Part shown: one piece after another, positions 1 through 6,595 of the stretch
Position numbering within the stretch: position 1 is the stretch's first letter
Layout: each line of letters begins with the position of its first letter
Source: JAEZAF01 sp964395665
GTDB taxonomy: Bacteria > Chloroflexota > Anaerolineae > Aggregatilineales > Phototrophicaceae
Direction of reading: 5' to 3'
Length of the DNA stretch: 14,892 nucleotides
Assembly: GCA_964395665.1 (NCBI GenBank)
Contig: CAYNDH010000115.1
Location: 1 to 14,892, forward strand
Translations under genes and position numbers: made by a program
The notes under the pieces: generated by a model
Databases searched by the model: none
What the model was told of the DNA's origin: nothing
The model's input: only the letters and a program-made list of their open reading frames with translations

Positions 1-834
1 TATGCCGGGCTGCACACCCAACTGAAGCAGCTTGGTTATCAGGTGCAGGATGCCGGTAACATCTTCGTGCGTCAGGCGGAAGAACTGCCAGAGGTGATGG
101 CCGCCCAACCGGATGGCAGCCTGGCGTATTATCTGCCGGAGATCTCCGACATCTGCCAGACGGTTTACGATCAGGTGGTGCATTGTCTTCAGCCGCATGA
201 GCACGGTATTTTTCTGGGTGGCGATCACAGTATGAGCATCGGGACAGTGGCGGCGGCGCTGTCCGTACTGGGCCGCGAAAAGGTCGGCGTGCTGTGGATA
301 GATGCCCATGCTGATGCGAACACGCCGAAGACATCCATGTCGGGTAACGTGCATGGGATGAGCGTCGCGGCGCTGCTTGGCGATGGGCCGGTGAGCCTGA
401 CCGGGATCGGCGGGCCGGGGCCGAAGATGGATACCCGCCAGATCGCGATGGTCGGTTTACGCAATCTGGACCCGGCGGAGCGCATCTATATTGCCGATCA
501 TGATTTGCATGTTTACACCATGCGCGAAGTCGATGAATACGGCGTCAGTGAGGTGGCGCAGCGGCTGCTGGCCTATTTCGCGGAATATGATTACATCCAC
601 GTCAGCCTTGACCTTGACTCGTGTGATCCTTCGATTGCGCCCGGTGTCGGCACACCGGTACGCGGCGGCCTGAATTACCGCGAAGCGCATCTGCTGATGG
701 AGATTCTGGCTGACAGCGGCAAGGTGCGGACAGTCGATGTGGTCGAAGTCAATCCGATACTGGATCATCAGAACACCACCGCCAGCATCGCCGTGGAGCT
801 GGTCGCCAGCCTGTTCGGTCGGCGGATTATCTGA
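1..834 (+). CDS. rocF: Arginase (5' end outside window)
   Basis: Ureohydrolase that splits arginine into ornithine and urea, a cytoplasmic binuclear-manganese enzyme. The reading frame is open to the left edge, so about 25 N-terminal residues of a ~300-aa family are missing; the GTG at 43 is an internal codon. Counting from base 1, all metal-ligand motifs are present: GGDHS with His76, DAHAD with Asp101, His103 and Asp105, and LDLDSCDP with Asp204 and Asp206. The conserved Glu of VEVNP is residue 249. The GNVHG stretch after DAHADANTP, and the phrase IAPGVGTPVRGGL, favour arginase over agmatinase or formimidoylglutamase, although substrate cannot be proven from motifs. The gene ends 5 bp before the stop of the oppositely oriented LysM lipoprotein gene, with no room for a terminator between them. 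Confidence 0.93.
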   Translation, partial: YAGLHTQLKQLGYQVQDAGNIFVRQAEELPEVMAAQPDGSLAYYLPEISDICQTVYDQVVHCLQPHEHGIFLGGDHSMSIGTVAAALSVLGREKVGVLWIDAHADANTPKTSMSGNVHGMSVAALLGDGPVSLTGIGGPGPKMDTRQIAMVGLRNLDPAERIYIADHDLHVYTMREVDEYGVSEVAQRLLAYFAEYDYIHVSLDLDSCDPSIAPGVGTPVRGGLNYREAHLLMEILADSGKVRTVDVVEVNPILDHQNTTASIAVELVASLFGRRII

Positions 835-839
835 ACAGA

Positions 840-1898
840 CTACTGTGACAGCGCTTCAGCATAGACGGTGTATGTCAGGTTGGTGCTGTCAATCATGGTC
901 TGAATCTCGACCTCAACCACGCGGCTTTCATGCGGCTGGAGCGCGGGCAGATCGACCACACGGTAGCCGACAATCCGGTTACTGCCATCGAACAGTGAGA
1001 TGATCACGCGCATCCGGGGGATCGTCTGCTGGGTGGGATTGGTGAGGCGGACTTCGATCCGGGGTGGATCGGCATGGGCGCGGGTGTCACCGGTATCATC
1101 CTTCCAGCGGTGTTCCAGTGTCAGGGGGACCGCCGTTGCATCGGGTGAGATGGCATCTGCGCTGCGCAGGTCGAGGATCAGATGTCCGGGCTGCATGATG
1201 GGGGGCAGCGGCCTGTGCGATGCAGTCGCGGCGTCCTGGGTGGCCTCTGTCTCGTCAGGATCAGTGTCAGCCGCGCCGCCGGTGGGATTGAGCCGAAGCA
1301 GCGCACGATACGGGGCGCTTTCGCCGGGGGGGATCAATCCCTGTTCAATGCCGGTAATCGTCTCCGAGATGGGTGAGCCGTCCAGTGTCACCAGCACCAC
1401 CCGAATCGAAACACGGGTGACGGCATCGGGATGCGGATTATGGATCTGCCCCAGACAGATATACTCATCAGCAGGTGTGATGTAACAGGCGGGGGCCGCG
1501 ACATGCAGCGGCTGCGGCGTCCAGGTGGGCTGTGGATACGGGATCACAAGCTGGTCGAATACCGTCAGCTCCTGACGGCCATGAAGCTGCGGATTTGCTG
1601 CTTGCAGCCTGTCGGGTTCGATGCCAAAATTCTGCGCGACATCGTCCAGCGTGTCTCCGGGATTGACCATGTAGGTGATCGTCTGCGGATAACCGGGGAC
1701 AAGCGCACGCGGTGTCGCAGTCAGCGGCAGGATGGGGGCAAACAGCGGCGTTGCCGATGCCATCCAAACGGTAAGGGTAATGGGGGCCACATGGGTTGAG
1801 GTCAGGGTTGCCGTTGGAGTCGATGCGCATGCGATCAGGATCAGACTGACGCATAGGCAGATCATGAGTACAGCGAAGCGCCAGCTCCACCAGTCCAC
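840..1898 (-). CDS. LysM-domain lipoprotein with Ig-like repeats
   Basis: A 352-aa predicted lipoprotein. Residues 7-23 form a hydrophobic signal ending in the lipobox LIA-C, with Cys24 the lipidation site. A Thr/Pro-rich tether (25-72) follows, then one LysM domain at about 74-120 with the usual V-PGDTL-D-A--F and ANP signatures, expected to bind glycan such as peptidoglycan. Two similar beta-rich segments, about 130-195 and 285-345, show the pattern N-P(-)...V-V-L-D...PGES and resemble FxLYD-type Ig-like domains; that family assignment is tentative. The start is GTG, chosen because GAGGGA lies about 8 nt upstream and it gives a compact signal peptide. The gene is divergent from pncC and converges on the arginase gene. 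No enzymatic domain is visible; a cell-surface structural or binding role is inferred. Confidence 0.8.
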   Translation of the reverse strand: MDWWSWRFAVLMICLCVSLILIACASTPTATLTSTHVAPITLTVWMASATPLFAPILPLTATPRALVPGYPQTITYMVNPGDTLDDVAQNFGIEPDRLQAANPQLHGRQELTVFDQLVIPYPQPTWTPQPLHVAAPACYITPADEYICLGQIHNPHPDAVTRVSIRVVLVTLDGSPISETITGIEQGLIPPGESAPYRALLRLNPTGGAADTDPDETEATQDAATASHRPLPPIMQPGHLILDLRSADAISPDATAVPLTLEHRWKDDTGDTRAHADPPRIEVRLTNPTQQTIPRMRVIISLFDGSNRIVGYRVVDLPALQPHESRVVEVEIQTMIDSTNLTYTVYAEALSQ

Positions 1899-2005
1899 AA
1901 CAATTATCCCTCAATATCCCACAATGGCAGGTCATTATCCCACATTATATCTTGTAAATGGATACACTCCTATCTCAATTCAGAAGAATCTAGGATGATT
2001 TTCTC
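1899..2005. promoter_or_regulatory. Divergent promoter region with three phased repeats
   Basis: This 107-bp gap must hold the promoters of both the LysM lipoprotein gene (leftward) and pncC (rightward). Three related 13-mers lie on the same strand: 1901-1913 (CAATTATCCCTCA), 1911-1923 (TCAATATCCCACA) and 1932-1944 (TCATTATCCCACA). Their right ends are 10 and 21 bp apart, that is one and two helical turns, as expected for a regulator binding one face of the DNA. A TATAAT-like hexamer is readable leftward at 1944-1950, but no matching -35 is evident. The regulator is unknown. Confidence 0.4.
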
Positions 2006-2500
2006 ATGTCACAGGACATTCGTTTAGAAGCCCGGATCGGTACCTTACTCAACCAGCAGCAGCAGACGGTGTCCACCGCCGAGTCGTGTACGGGGGGATT
2101 GATCGCACATCGCATCAGCAATATCCCCGGCAGTTCGGCCTATTTTTACGGCGGGCTGGTCTCCTACGATAACAGCATTAAATCGGATATGCTGAACGTC
2201 CCGACATCGCTGCTTGAGACGGTCGGCGCGGTCAGCGAAGAGGTGGCGCGGTCGATGGCGCTCAATATCCGCCAACTGATGCACACCGATTACGGGTTGA
2301 GTGTCACGGGGATTGCCGGACCGGGTGGCGGAACGGCTCAAAAACCAGTTGGCCTGACGTATATCGGGCTGGCGCTGCCCAACGATGAAGTGATCGTGCA
2401 TCAGTATGTATGGGCCGGGGATCGTGAAGCCAATAAGACATCCAGTGCTGAAGCGGCGCTGCGGATGCTGTTCAGCCATCTGGAGGCCCTGGGCAAATAG
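2006..2500 (+). CDS. pncC: Nicotinamide-nucleotide amidase (stand-alone CinA C-terminal domain)
   Basis: A 164-aa protein matching the stand-alone CinA_C/PncC family, which hydrolyses nicotinamide mononucleotide to nicotinic acid mononucleotide in pyridine-nucleotide salvage in the cytoplasm. It covers the whole domain: T-AESCTGG with the nucleophile Ser27, GGLVSYDN, AVSEEVA, the glycine-rich SVTGIAGPGGGT motif followed by KPVG, and the C-terminal R--N---A--AL helix. The length equals that of short PncC proteins; the N-terminal COG1058 domain of full CinA is absent, so a competence-related name is not justified. The ATG is preceded by AGGATG at a reasonable distance. No partner gene is adjacent, and the following 200 bp hold only small imperfect hairpins (for example 2622-2656), none with a T-tract. 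Confidence 0.9.
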   Translation: MSQDIRLEARIGTLLNQQQQTVSTAESCTGGLIAHRISNIPGSSAYFYGGLVSYDNSIKSDMLNVPTSLLETVGAVSEEVARSMALNIRQLMHTDYGLSVTGIAGPGGGTAQKPVGLTYIGLALPNDEVIVHQYVWAGDREANKTSSAEAALRMLFSHLEALGK

Positions 2501-2733
2501 GCGGGTGTCAGGTGTCAGGCAAAAGCCACCCTGATCGTATGTGAATCGGTGGGTGGATTCGATGCCATACGACTGCATCTGTAAGGGCGCAGGGTTGAAA
2601 CCCGTCAGATTATCGTTTAGAACTGTAGGGTAATCTGTACCTTTTAACCCGACAGTGAATGTGAATGTAGATGCGCGCTGGCCGTGATGCCGTGCGGTGA
2701 TCCTTTATGCGCCACCCGCGCAGGAGAGAAAAG

Positions 2734-4281
2734 ATGTCGAGAGATTATGGGCGTTTAGGGGGCGGTGGCCGTCGTTCCGGCAGCGCCGTCTGGCAGTGGA
2801 TGATTATCGGCGGGATACTGGGCTTCGGATGTGCGGCGGTCGCATTTCTGGCGCTACTGGTGACCGGCCAGCTCCAGCTTGATCCGGGTGGTCTTGCCCG
2901 TGTCACACCAACAGAGCGTGTGGTGGTGCAGATTATCACCCCGACTGTGGACCCAAATGAGCCAACGGTGACACCGGTTATCATCACGGCGACCGTTGAG
3001 CAGCAGCCGACTCAACCCGCTGAAATGATCGTCCCGTCGTCCACGCCGCCGCAGATGGACGAGCCAACCCCGACCGAAGAAATCGCTGCGCCGACGCAGG
3101 AACCCACAACCGATGCGACCGATAATACCGGCGGCACGGGTGATACCTCCGGCACGGGTGATACCTCCGGCACCACTGATAACACCGCTAACATCGGCAC
3201 GATTGATAACACTGGCACACGCAACCTGACTGGCGGTGCTGTCCCGGCGGAGCTTGAGGGCCTTGGCTCGATCCTGCTGCCGGTTCAGGGTGGATCGTTC
3301 ATCATGGGGACCACACCACAGGAAGTCGAGGCGGCGGTTCGCATTTGCTGGGATGCTGGTGGGACCTGTGAGACTGCCGATGCACAGGATTCCATGCCAG
3401 CGCACTCTGTCACCCTTGATGATTTCAGTATCGAACGGACCGAAGTCTCGCTTCGGCAGTATGTGGTCTTCCTGAATTACCTGAACTCGAGCGGTCTGAA
3501 TCACAACAACGGCTGTAACGGTCAGAACTGTGTGGAAACCAAGATCGAGAATCTGGATACCAATATCGATTACGATACCAACCTGTACACGGTCGTGCCT
3601 GATTTTGTCGGTGAGATGCCGGCGACCTTTGTCACATGGTATGGCGCAGATGCCTATTGCAAGGCACTTGGACGCCGTCTCCCGACCGAAGCGGAATGGG
3701 AATACGCAGCACGCGGCCCCGGTGGCAATATCTACCCGTGGGGGAATGACCTGATCGTTGAAAACGCGAGCACTGGCCGTTCGGTGAATGCTGAAGGCCT
3801 CCAGCTCGGTTTGCAGCCAGTCGAGTCCTTCTCCCTGGTTGGCAGCCCGTTTGGGACGGTTAATCAGGCGGGGAATGTCGGTGAATGGGTGGCAGACTGG
3901 TATGGACGTTATTCGCAGGACGCTGCGGTCAACCCGACCGGGCCAGCCGCTGGCAGCGAGAAGGTGATTCGCGGCGGGAACTGGGCGTATAACCCGTTCT
4001 TTGCGCGCACCATGCACCGTCTTCATCTGCCGCCAGGTGATGAAAACCCGATTGTCGGTTTCCGCTGCGCCGCCGATGCACAGACCCCGGCGGGGACACT
4101 GGGGACAACGAATACCGTACCCGGCAGCCTTGGCAGCGTGACCATCTCCGCGCCGACTGGCGCTGAAGGCACACCGGACCCGGCCAATCTGGGTGTGATT
4201 GGCAGCAGCACCGAACCTGTGGGTGCCGCCCCGACTCTGAGTACCGGGCCGACATCACCTGCACTGCCGCCCGGGGGCTGA
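2734..4281 (+). CDS. Membrane-anchored SUMF1/FGE-like domain protein
   Basis: A 515-aa protein. The start at 2734 is chosen over the in-frame ATG at 2707 because AGGAGAG lies 6 nt upstream of it. A Gly/Arg-rich cytoplasmic N-terminus precedes one membrane helix (about 22-44). A Thr/Pro/Asp/Gly-rich linker (about 50-175) includes an exact 18-bp tandem duplication at 3133-3168. A formylglycine-generating-enzyme-sulfatase domain occupies about 180-448, with GGSFIMGT, SIERTEVS--QY, PATFVTWYGADAYC, RLPTEAEWEYAARG, YPWG, NVGEWVADWY, VIRGGNW and GFRCA. A Gly/Pro/Thr tail ends it. The paired copper-binding cysteines that FGE needs between RGGNW and GFRCA are absent, so sulfatase activation is unlikely. 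Related non-oxidase members carry out other chemistry or bind ligands. The domain should face outward. No sulfatase gene is adjacent. Transcription probably ends at the terminator at 4347-4384. Confidence 0.85.
   Translation: MSRDYGRLGGGGRRSGSAVWQWMIIGGILGFGCAAVAFLALLVTGQLQLDPGGLARVTPTERVVVQIITPTVDPNEPTVTPVIITATVEQQPTQPAEMIVPSSTPPQMDEPTPTEEIAAPTQEPTTDATDNTGGTGDTSGTGDTSGTTDNTANIGTIDNTGTRNLTGGAVPAELEGLGSILLPVQGGSFIMGTTPQEVEAAVRICWDAGGTCETADAQDSMPAHSVTLDDFSIERTEVSLRQYVVFLNYLNSSGLNHNNGCNGQNCVETKIENLDTNIDYDTNLYTVVPDFVGEMPATFVTWYGADAYCKALGRRLPTEAEWEYAARGPGGNIYPWGNDLIVENASTGRSVNAEGLQLGLQPVESFSLVGSPFGTVNQAGNVGEWVADWYGRYSQDAAVNPTGPAAGSEKVIRGGNWAYNPFFARTMHRLHLPPGDENPIVGFRCAADAQTPAGTLGTTNTVPGSLGSVTISAPTGAEGTPDPANLGVIGSSTEPVGAAPTLSTGPTSPALPPGG
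3133..3168 (+). repeat. 18-bp perfect tandem duplication in linker
   Basis: The unit GGCACGGGTGATACCTCC occurs twice back to back and encodes Gly-Thr-Gly-Asp-Thr-Ser twice in the extracytoplasmic linker of the FGE-like protein. It is in frame, so copy-number change would lengthen or shorten the tether without breaking the protein. Confidence 0.9.
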
Positions 4282-4346
4282 TCACGCTCTCGCAGCGCAG
4301 CCCCGCATTGCTGGCAGACACTCGCAGACTGGATGATCTTCACACA

Positions 4347-4384
4347 GGGGCCACCCGCTGACATGCAGGGTGGCCCTGTTTTTT
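4347..4384 (+). terminator. Rho-independent terminator after FGE-like gene
   Basis: A 9-bp perfect GC-rich stem (GGGCCACCC at 4348-4356 with GGGTGGCCC at 4368-4376) is extended by a G-U pair. It has an 11-nt loop and is followed by six consecutive Ts (4379-4384). It lies 65 bp after the stop of the FGE-like gene. Confidence 0.88.
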
Positions 4385-4523
4385 CAAGCATTTCTGAGAT
4401 CAGGATGTATAATAGATGTGAGGATAGTGAGTGGTTATACCTATAGGTGTACGCACTTATGAGGTGTACAGCAGGGTGAAGTGTTTGTCATTCAGAACCT
4501 GTTTGGAAACTGGTTACCGGTGC

Positions 4524-4559
4524 GGACAGGGCGCCATTGCAGGCAATGCGGCCCTGTCC
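4524..4559. repeat. Long inverted repeat inside the MITE-like element
   Basis: 17-bp arms 4524-4540 and 4543-4559 match at 15 of 17 positions with a 2-nt centre. The arms begin with GGACAGGGC and end with GCCCTGTCC, and the two mismatches are adjacent (GC against CG). On either strand this would fold into a strong hairpin. Confidence 0.88.
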
Positions 4560-4572
4560 CTACATTCAGCAT

Positions 4573-4632
4573 GTGCATTTATGCACCGTGCATTTATGCA
4601 CCGTGCATTTATGCACCGTGCATTTATGCACC
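4573..4632. repeat. Four exact tandem copies of a 15-bp palindromic unit
   Basis: The unit GTGCATTTATGCACC is repeated four times without a single change (4573-4587, 4588-4602, 4603-4617, 4618-4632). Each unit is a 6-bp inverted repeat, GTGCAT/ATGCAC with centre TT. The unit junctions make the reciprocal palindrome ATGCAC-C-GTGCAT. The array is framed by TGTCCCTACA (4555-4564) and its exact reverse complement (4634-4643). Confidence 0.95.
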
Positions 4633-4638
4633 TTGTAG

Positions 4639-4673
4639 GGACAACGCCTGAACATGCCTGCATGTCGTTGTCC
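4639..4673. repeat. Second inverted repeat inside the MITE-like element
   Basis: GGACAACG (4639-4646) pairs with CGTTGTCC (4666-4673), and ACATGC (4652-4657) pairs with GCATGT (4660-4665). Together they form a perfect 14-bp inverted repeat, interrupted only by a 5-nt bulge (CCTGA) in the left arm. Confidence 0.85.
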
Positions 4674-4834
4674 GCTGTTTCTATAACATTCAGAGCAGGT
4701 TTTCTGAATATTCAAACAGGTTCTCAGATCTGCTGACAGATGTGGGCGACCGCTGTGATGTGCCTGTTGTGATGGAACCACCAGCCACCTCATACCAGAT
4801 CTTTATCTCGTAAGCGTGGGAGAGTTGTGCCGTA

Positions 4835-6418
4835 ATGGTTTATTCTGGAAATCCCTCGTTATCTTCCCCTTCAGCGTCACCGGACAATATGATTCAGGCT
4901 GCACTGGATGCCATCTCCGCCCATATCGTGATGCTGGATGAGACCGGCACGATCATCGGAATTAATGCCGCATGGCGCCGCTTTGCTGATCGCAATAACT
5001 TCAAAAGTTCCGATTACGGACTTGGTACCAATTATCTCGCCGTATGCGATACCTCATACGGTTATAGTTCTGAAGAAGCAGGGCTGGTTGCGGCTGGCAT
5101 TCGACGGGTGATACAGCGCCTTGATAACGAATATTATCTCGAATACGCCTGTCACAGTCCGACCGAAAAGCGCTGGTTCGAGCTGCGGGTGACGCACTTC
5201 GAGTGGCAGGGGCAGATGCGCCTGATCGTTGCCCATCACAATATCACCGATCTGAAACTGGTGCAGAACCGTCTGCAGGACAATCAGGCCCGGCTCGAAG
5301 CGATCCTGAACAGCGTCGCAAATGGCATCCTGACGGTGAACAGCGCCGGAAATCTGGAGAGTGTGAATCCGGCGGCAGCAGAGATGTTCGGCTATACACC
5401 CGATGAACTGACCTGCCAGCCGCTGAATCTGCTGTTTGGCGAGCCGCACAGCCAGACCGGACACCGGCAGTTGATCCAACTCCTGAAGCAGCAGCCCAAC
5501 GCCGAATGGGTAGGGGTTCAACGGGACGGAACGCTGTTCCCGATGTCGTTCATCATGACCGAACTACCCGGCAATCACCGCTGGCATGTCGCGATCATTC
5601 AGGACCTGACCGATCGCAAGCGCATGGAAGCGGAGATGTTTGAAAATGAGCGCATCTCGCTCGCGCTGGCGAAAGAGCGCGAACTCCGCGATTACAAGAA
5701 CCGCTTCATCAGTGTCATGTCGCATGAGCTGCGGACGCCGCTGTCCTCCATCCTGCTTTCCAGTGACCTGCTCAAGATGTATGCCGATGTCGCTCCGAAG
5801 GATGAGCGTGATCTGTACATCGACAATATCCAGCAGCAGGTCGAACACATGACGACGATGGTCAGGGATATGCTGTCGCTGAACCGGATGGAATCCGGTG
5901 AACTGGAGTTCACACCACGGCGCTCGGATTTCATGGCGTTCATCAGCCAGATCGTCGATGAATACCGGCTGACGACACAGACACACCGCTTCTACCTGAC
6001 ACGTGATGGAAGCGATGTGATCACGCCGCAGCCGCTGGAGATGATGTTCGATCCCAAGCTGATGCGGCAGGTGATCACCAATCTGATCTCTAATGGCGTT
6101 AAATACTCTGAAGCGGAGACATCGATCCGGCTGGATCTGGCTGTTTCCGCCGAGCGGCTGGTGCTGTGTGTCCGCGATGAAGGGTATGGCATTCCGGCGG
6201 AAGATCTGCCCCGCCTGTTTCACGCGTTTCACCGTGGCGGCAATGTCGCTGATGTTCCGGGGACGGGCTTAGGATTGAGTATCGTCAAGCAGTTGGTGGA
6301 GCTGCACCAGGGCGAAATCACGGTGGAGTCTGCCCTCCAAAAAGGCTCGACCTTTACGCTCACGCTGCCGCTGGTGAATGAAAGCACTATTGAACAGGCA
6401 GATGATCCAGTCATCTGA
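4835..6418 (+). CDS. Soluble PAS-PAS sensor histidine kinase
   Basis: A 527-aa cytoplasmic two-component kinase with no membrane segment or signal peptide. Two PAS folds are visible: about 19-142 (ISAHIVMLDETGTIIGINAAW ... NITDLK) and about 150-266 (ILNSVANGILTVNSAGNLE ... IIQDLTDRK). They are joined by a helical linker to a HisKA domain with FISVMSHELRTPLSS, phospho-acceptor His297. The HATPase domain has an N-box (NLISNGVKYS), a G1 box (DEGYGIP), an F-box-like LFHAFHRGG and a G2 box (GTGLGLSIV). All catalytic motifs look intact. The first PAS resembles those that bind small ligands or sense cellular state; no heme or flavin ligand can be named. The ATG follows GGGAGAG by about 10 nt. No response regulator is adjacent, so its partner is elsewhere, possibly the REC-kinase at 12328-13572. 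The gene ends before the terminator at 6453-6483. Confidence 0.92.
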   Translation: MVYSGNPSLSSPSASPDNMIQAALDAISAHIVMLDETGTIIGINAAWRRFADRNNFKSSDYGLGTNYLAVCDTSYGYSSEEAGLVAAGIRRVIQRLDNEYYLEYACHSPTEKRWFELRVTHFEWQGQMRLIVAHHNITDLKLVQNRLQDNQARLEAILNSVANGILTVNSAGNLESVNPAAAEMFGYTPDELTCQPLNLLFGEPHSQTGHRQLIQLLKQQPNAEWVGVQRDGTLFPMSFIMTELPGNHRWHVAIIQDLTDRKRMEAEMFENERISLALAKERELRDYKNRFISVMSHELRTPLSSILLSSDLLKMYADVAPKDERDLYIDNIQQQVEHMTTMVRDMLSLNRMESGELEFTPRRSDFMAFISQIVDEYRLTTQTHRFYLTRDGSDVITPQPLEMMFDPKLMRQVITNLISNGVKYSEAETSIRLDLAVSAERLVLCVRDEGYGIPAEDLPRLFHAFHRGGNVADVPGTGLGLSIVKQLVELHQGEITVESALQKGSTFTLTLPLVNESTIEQADDPVI

Positions 6419-6452
6419 CAAATGGAATGAGTAGGCAGCACGATATAAAACG

Positions 6453-6483
6453 AAACCCTCACCAGATTTATAGTGAGGGTTTT
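6453..6483 (+). terminator. Terminator between PAS kinase and dnaN, probably bidirectional
   Basis: A perfect 10-bp stem, AAACCCTCAC (6453-6462) with GTGAGGGTTT (6473-6482), has a 10-nt loop and runs into TTTTGTTTC on the + strand. Read leftward the stem is followed by GTTTCGTTTTA, so it can also stop transcripts coming from dnaN. Confidence 0.8.
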
Positions 6484-6521
6484 GTTTCAGGCTGTTCTGT
6501 TCAGACTGACAAACGGCCAGC

Positions 6522-6563
6522 GGGCGATGACGTGTGATGCGCAGCATCATCCATCGCCCCTAC
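6522..6563. repeat. Palindromic repeat ending in CCCTACA
   Basis: Outer arms GGGCGATG (6522-6529) and CATCGCCC (6552-6559) enclose a second perfect stem, TGATGC (6535-6540) with GCATCA (6544-6549). The repeat is followed by CCCTACA, as is the hairpin at 4524-4559. It lies between the two convergent genes, without a T-tract, so it is more likely a dispersed palindromic repeat than a terminator. Confidence 0.7.
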
Positions 6564-6595
6564 ACATGAGCGCTTTTTGTAAATGTCAACACATT

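Larger units (their letters stand above)
4492..4726. mobile_element. MITE-like element with IS5-type ends
   Basis: Perfect 11-bp terminal inverted repeats GAACCTGTTTG (4495-4505) and CAAACAGGTTC (4713-4723) bound a 229-bp element with no transposase. Each end is flanked by the trinucleotide TCA (4492-4494 and 4724-4726). Ends starting GA-CCTGTTT with a TNA target duplication are known from IS5-family elements (IS1031-like groups). The family call is from memory and needs a database comparison. The interior consists almost entirely of hairpins and a tandem repeat, which is unusual for a simple deletion derivative. Confidence 0.6.
4385..4834. other. 450-bp gene-free stretch before PAS kinase
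   Basis: No credible gene is visible; open frames through here merely read the 15-bp repeats. The stretch is dominated by a MITE-like element (4492-4726) with nested inverted repeats. The remaining 108 bp before the kinase start must hold its promoter unless the element supplies it. I see no clear -35/-10 pair there. Confidence 0.7.

Noticed and set aside
1901..1944. DnaA boxes in the TTATCCCACA repeats
   Set aside because: The DnaA box is TTATNCACA; these have an extra C and do not fit.
2592..2655. Terminator or riboswitch after pncC
   Set aside because: Small hairpins (GGGTTGAAACCC; ACTGTAGGGT with ACCCGACAGT) are present but imperfect, without a T-tract or a recognisable aptamer core.
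3129..3180. Frameshift or assembly error at the 18-bp duplication
   Set aside because: The duplication is in frame and the FGE-like domain downstream reads through intact.
4573..4632. CRISPR array
   Set aside because: Units of 15 bp abut with no spacers, and no cas genes are present.
4431..4736. Open frame of 101 codons across the palindromic array
   Set aside because: Its middle is only the 15-bp repeat read as HRAFM units, it lies inside the MITE-like element, and it lacks a ribosome site. It is a consequence of the repeat period being a multiple of three.
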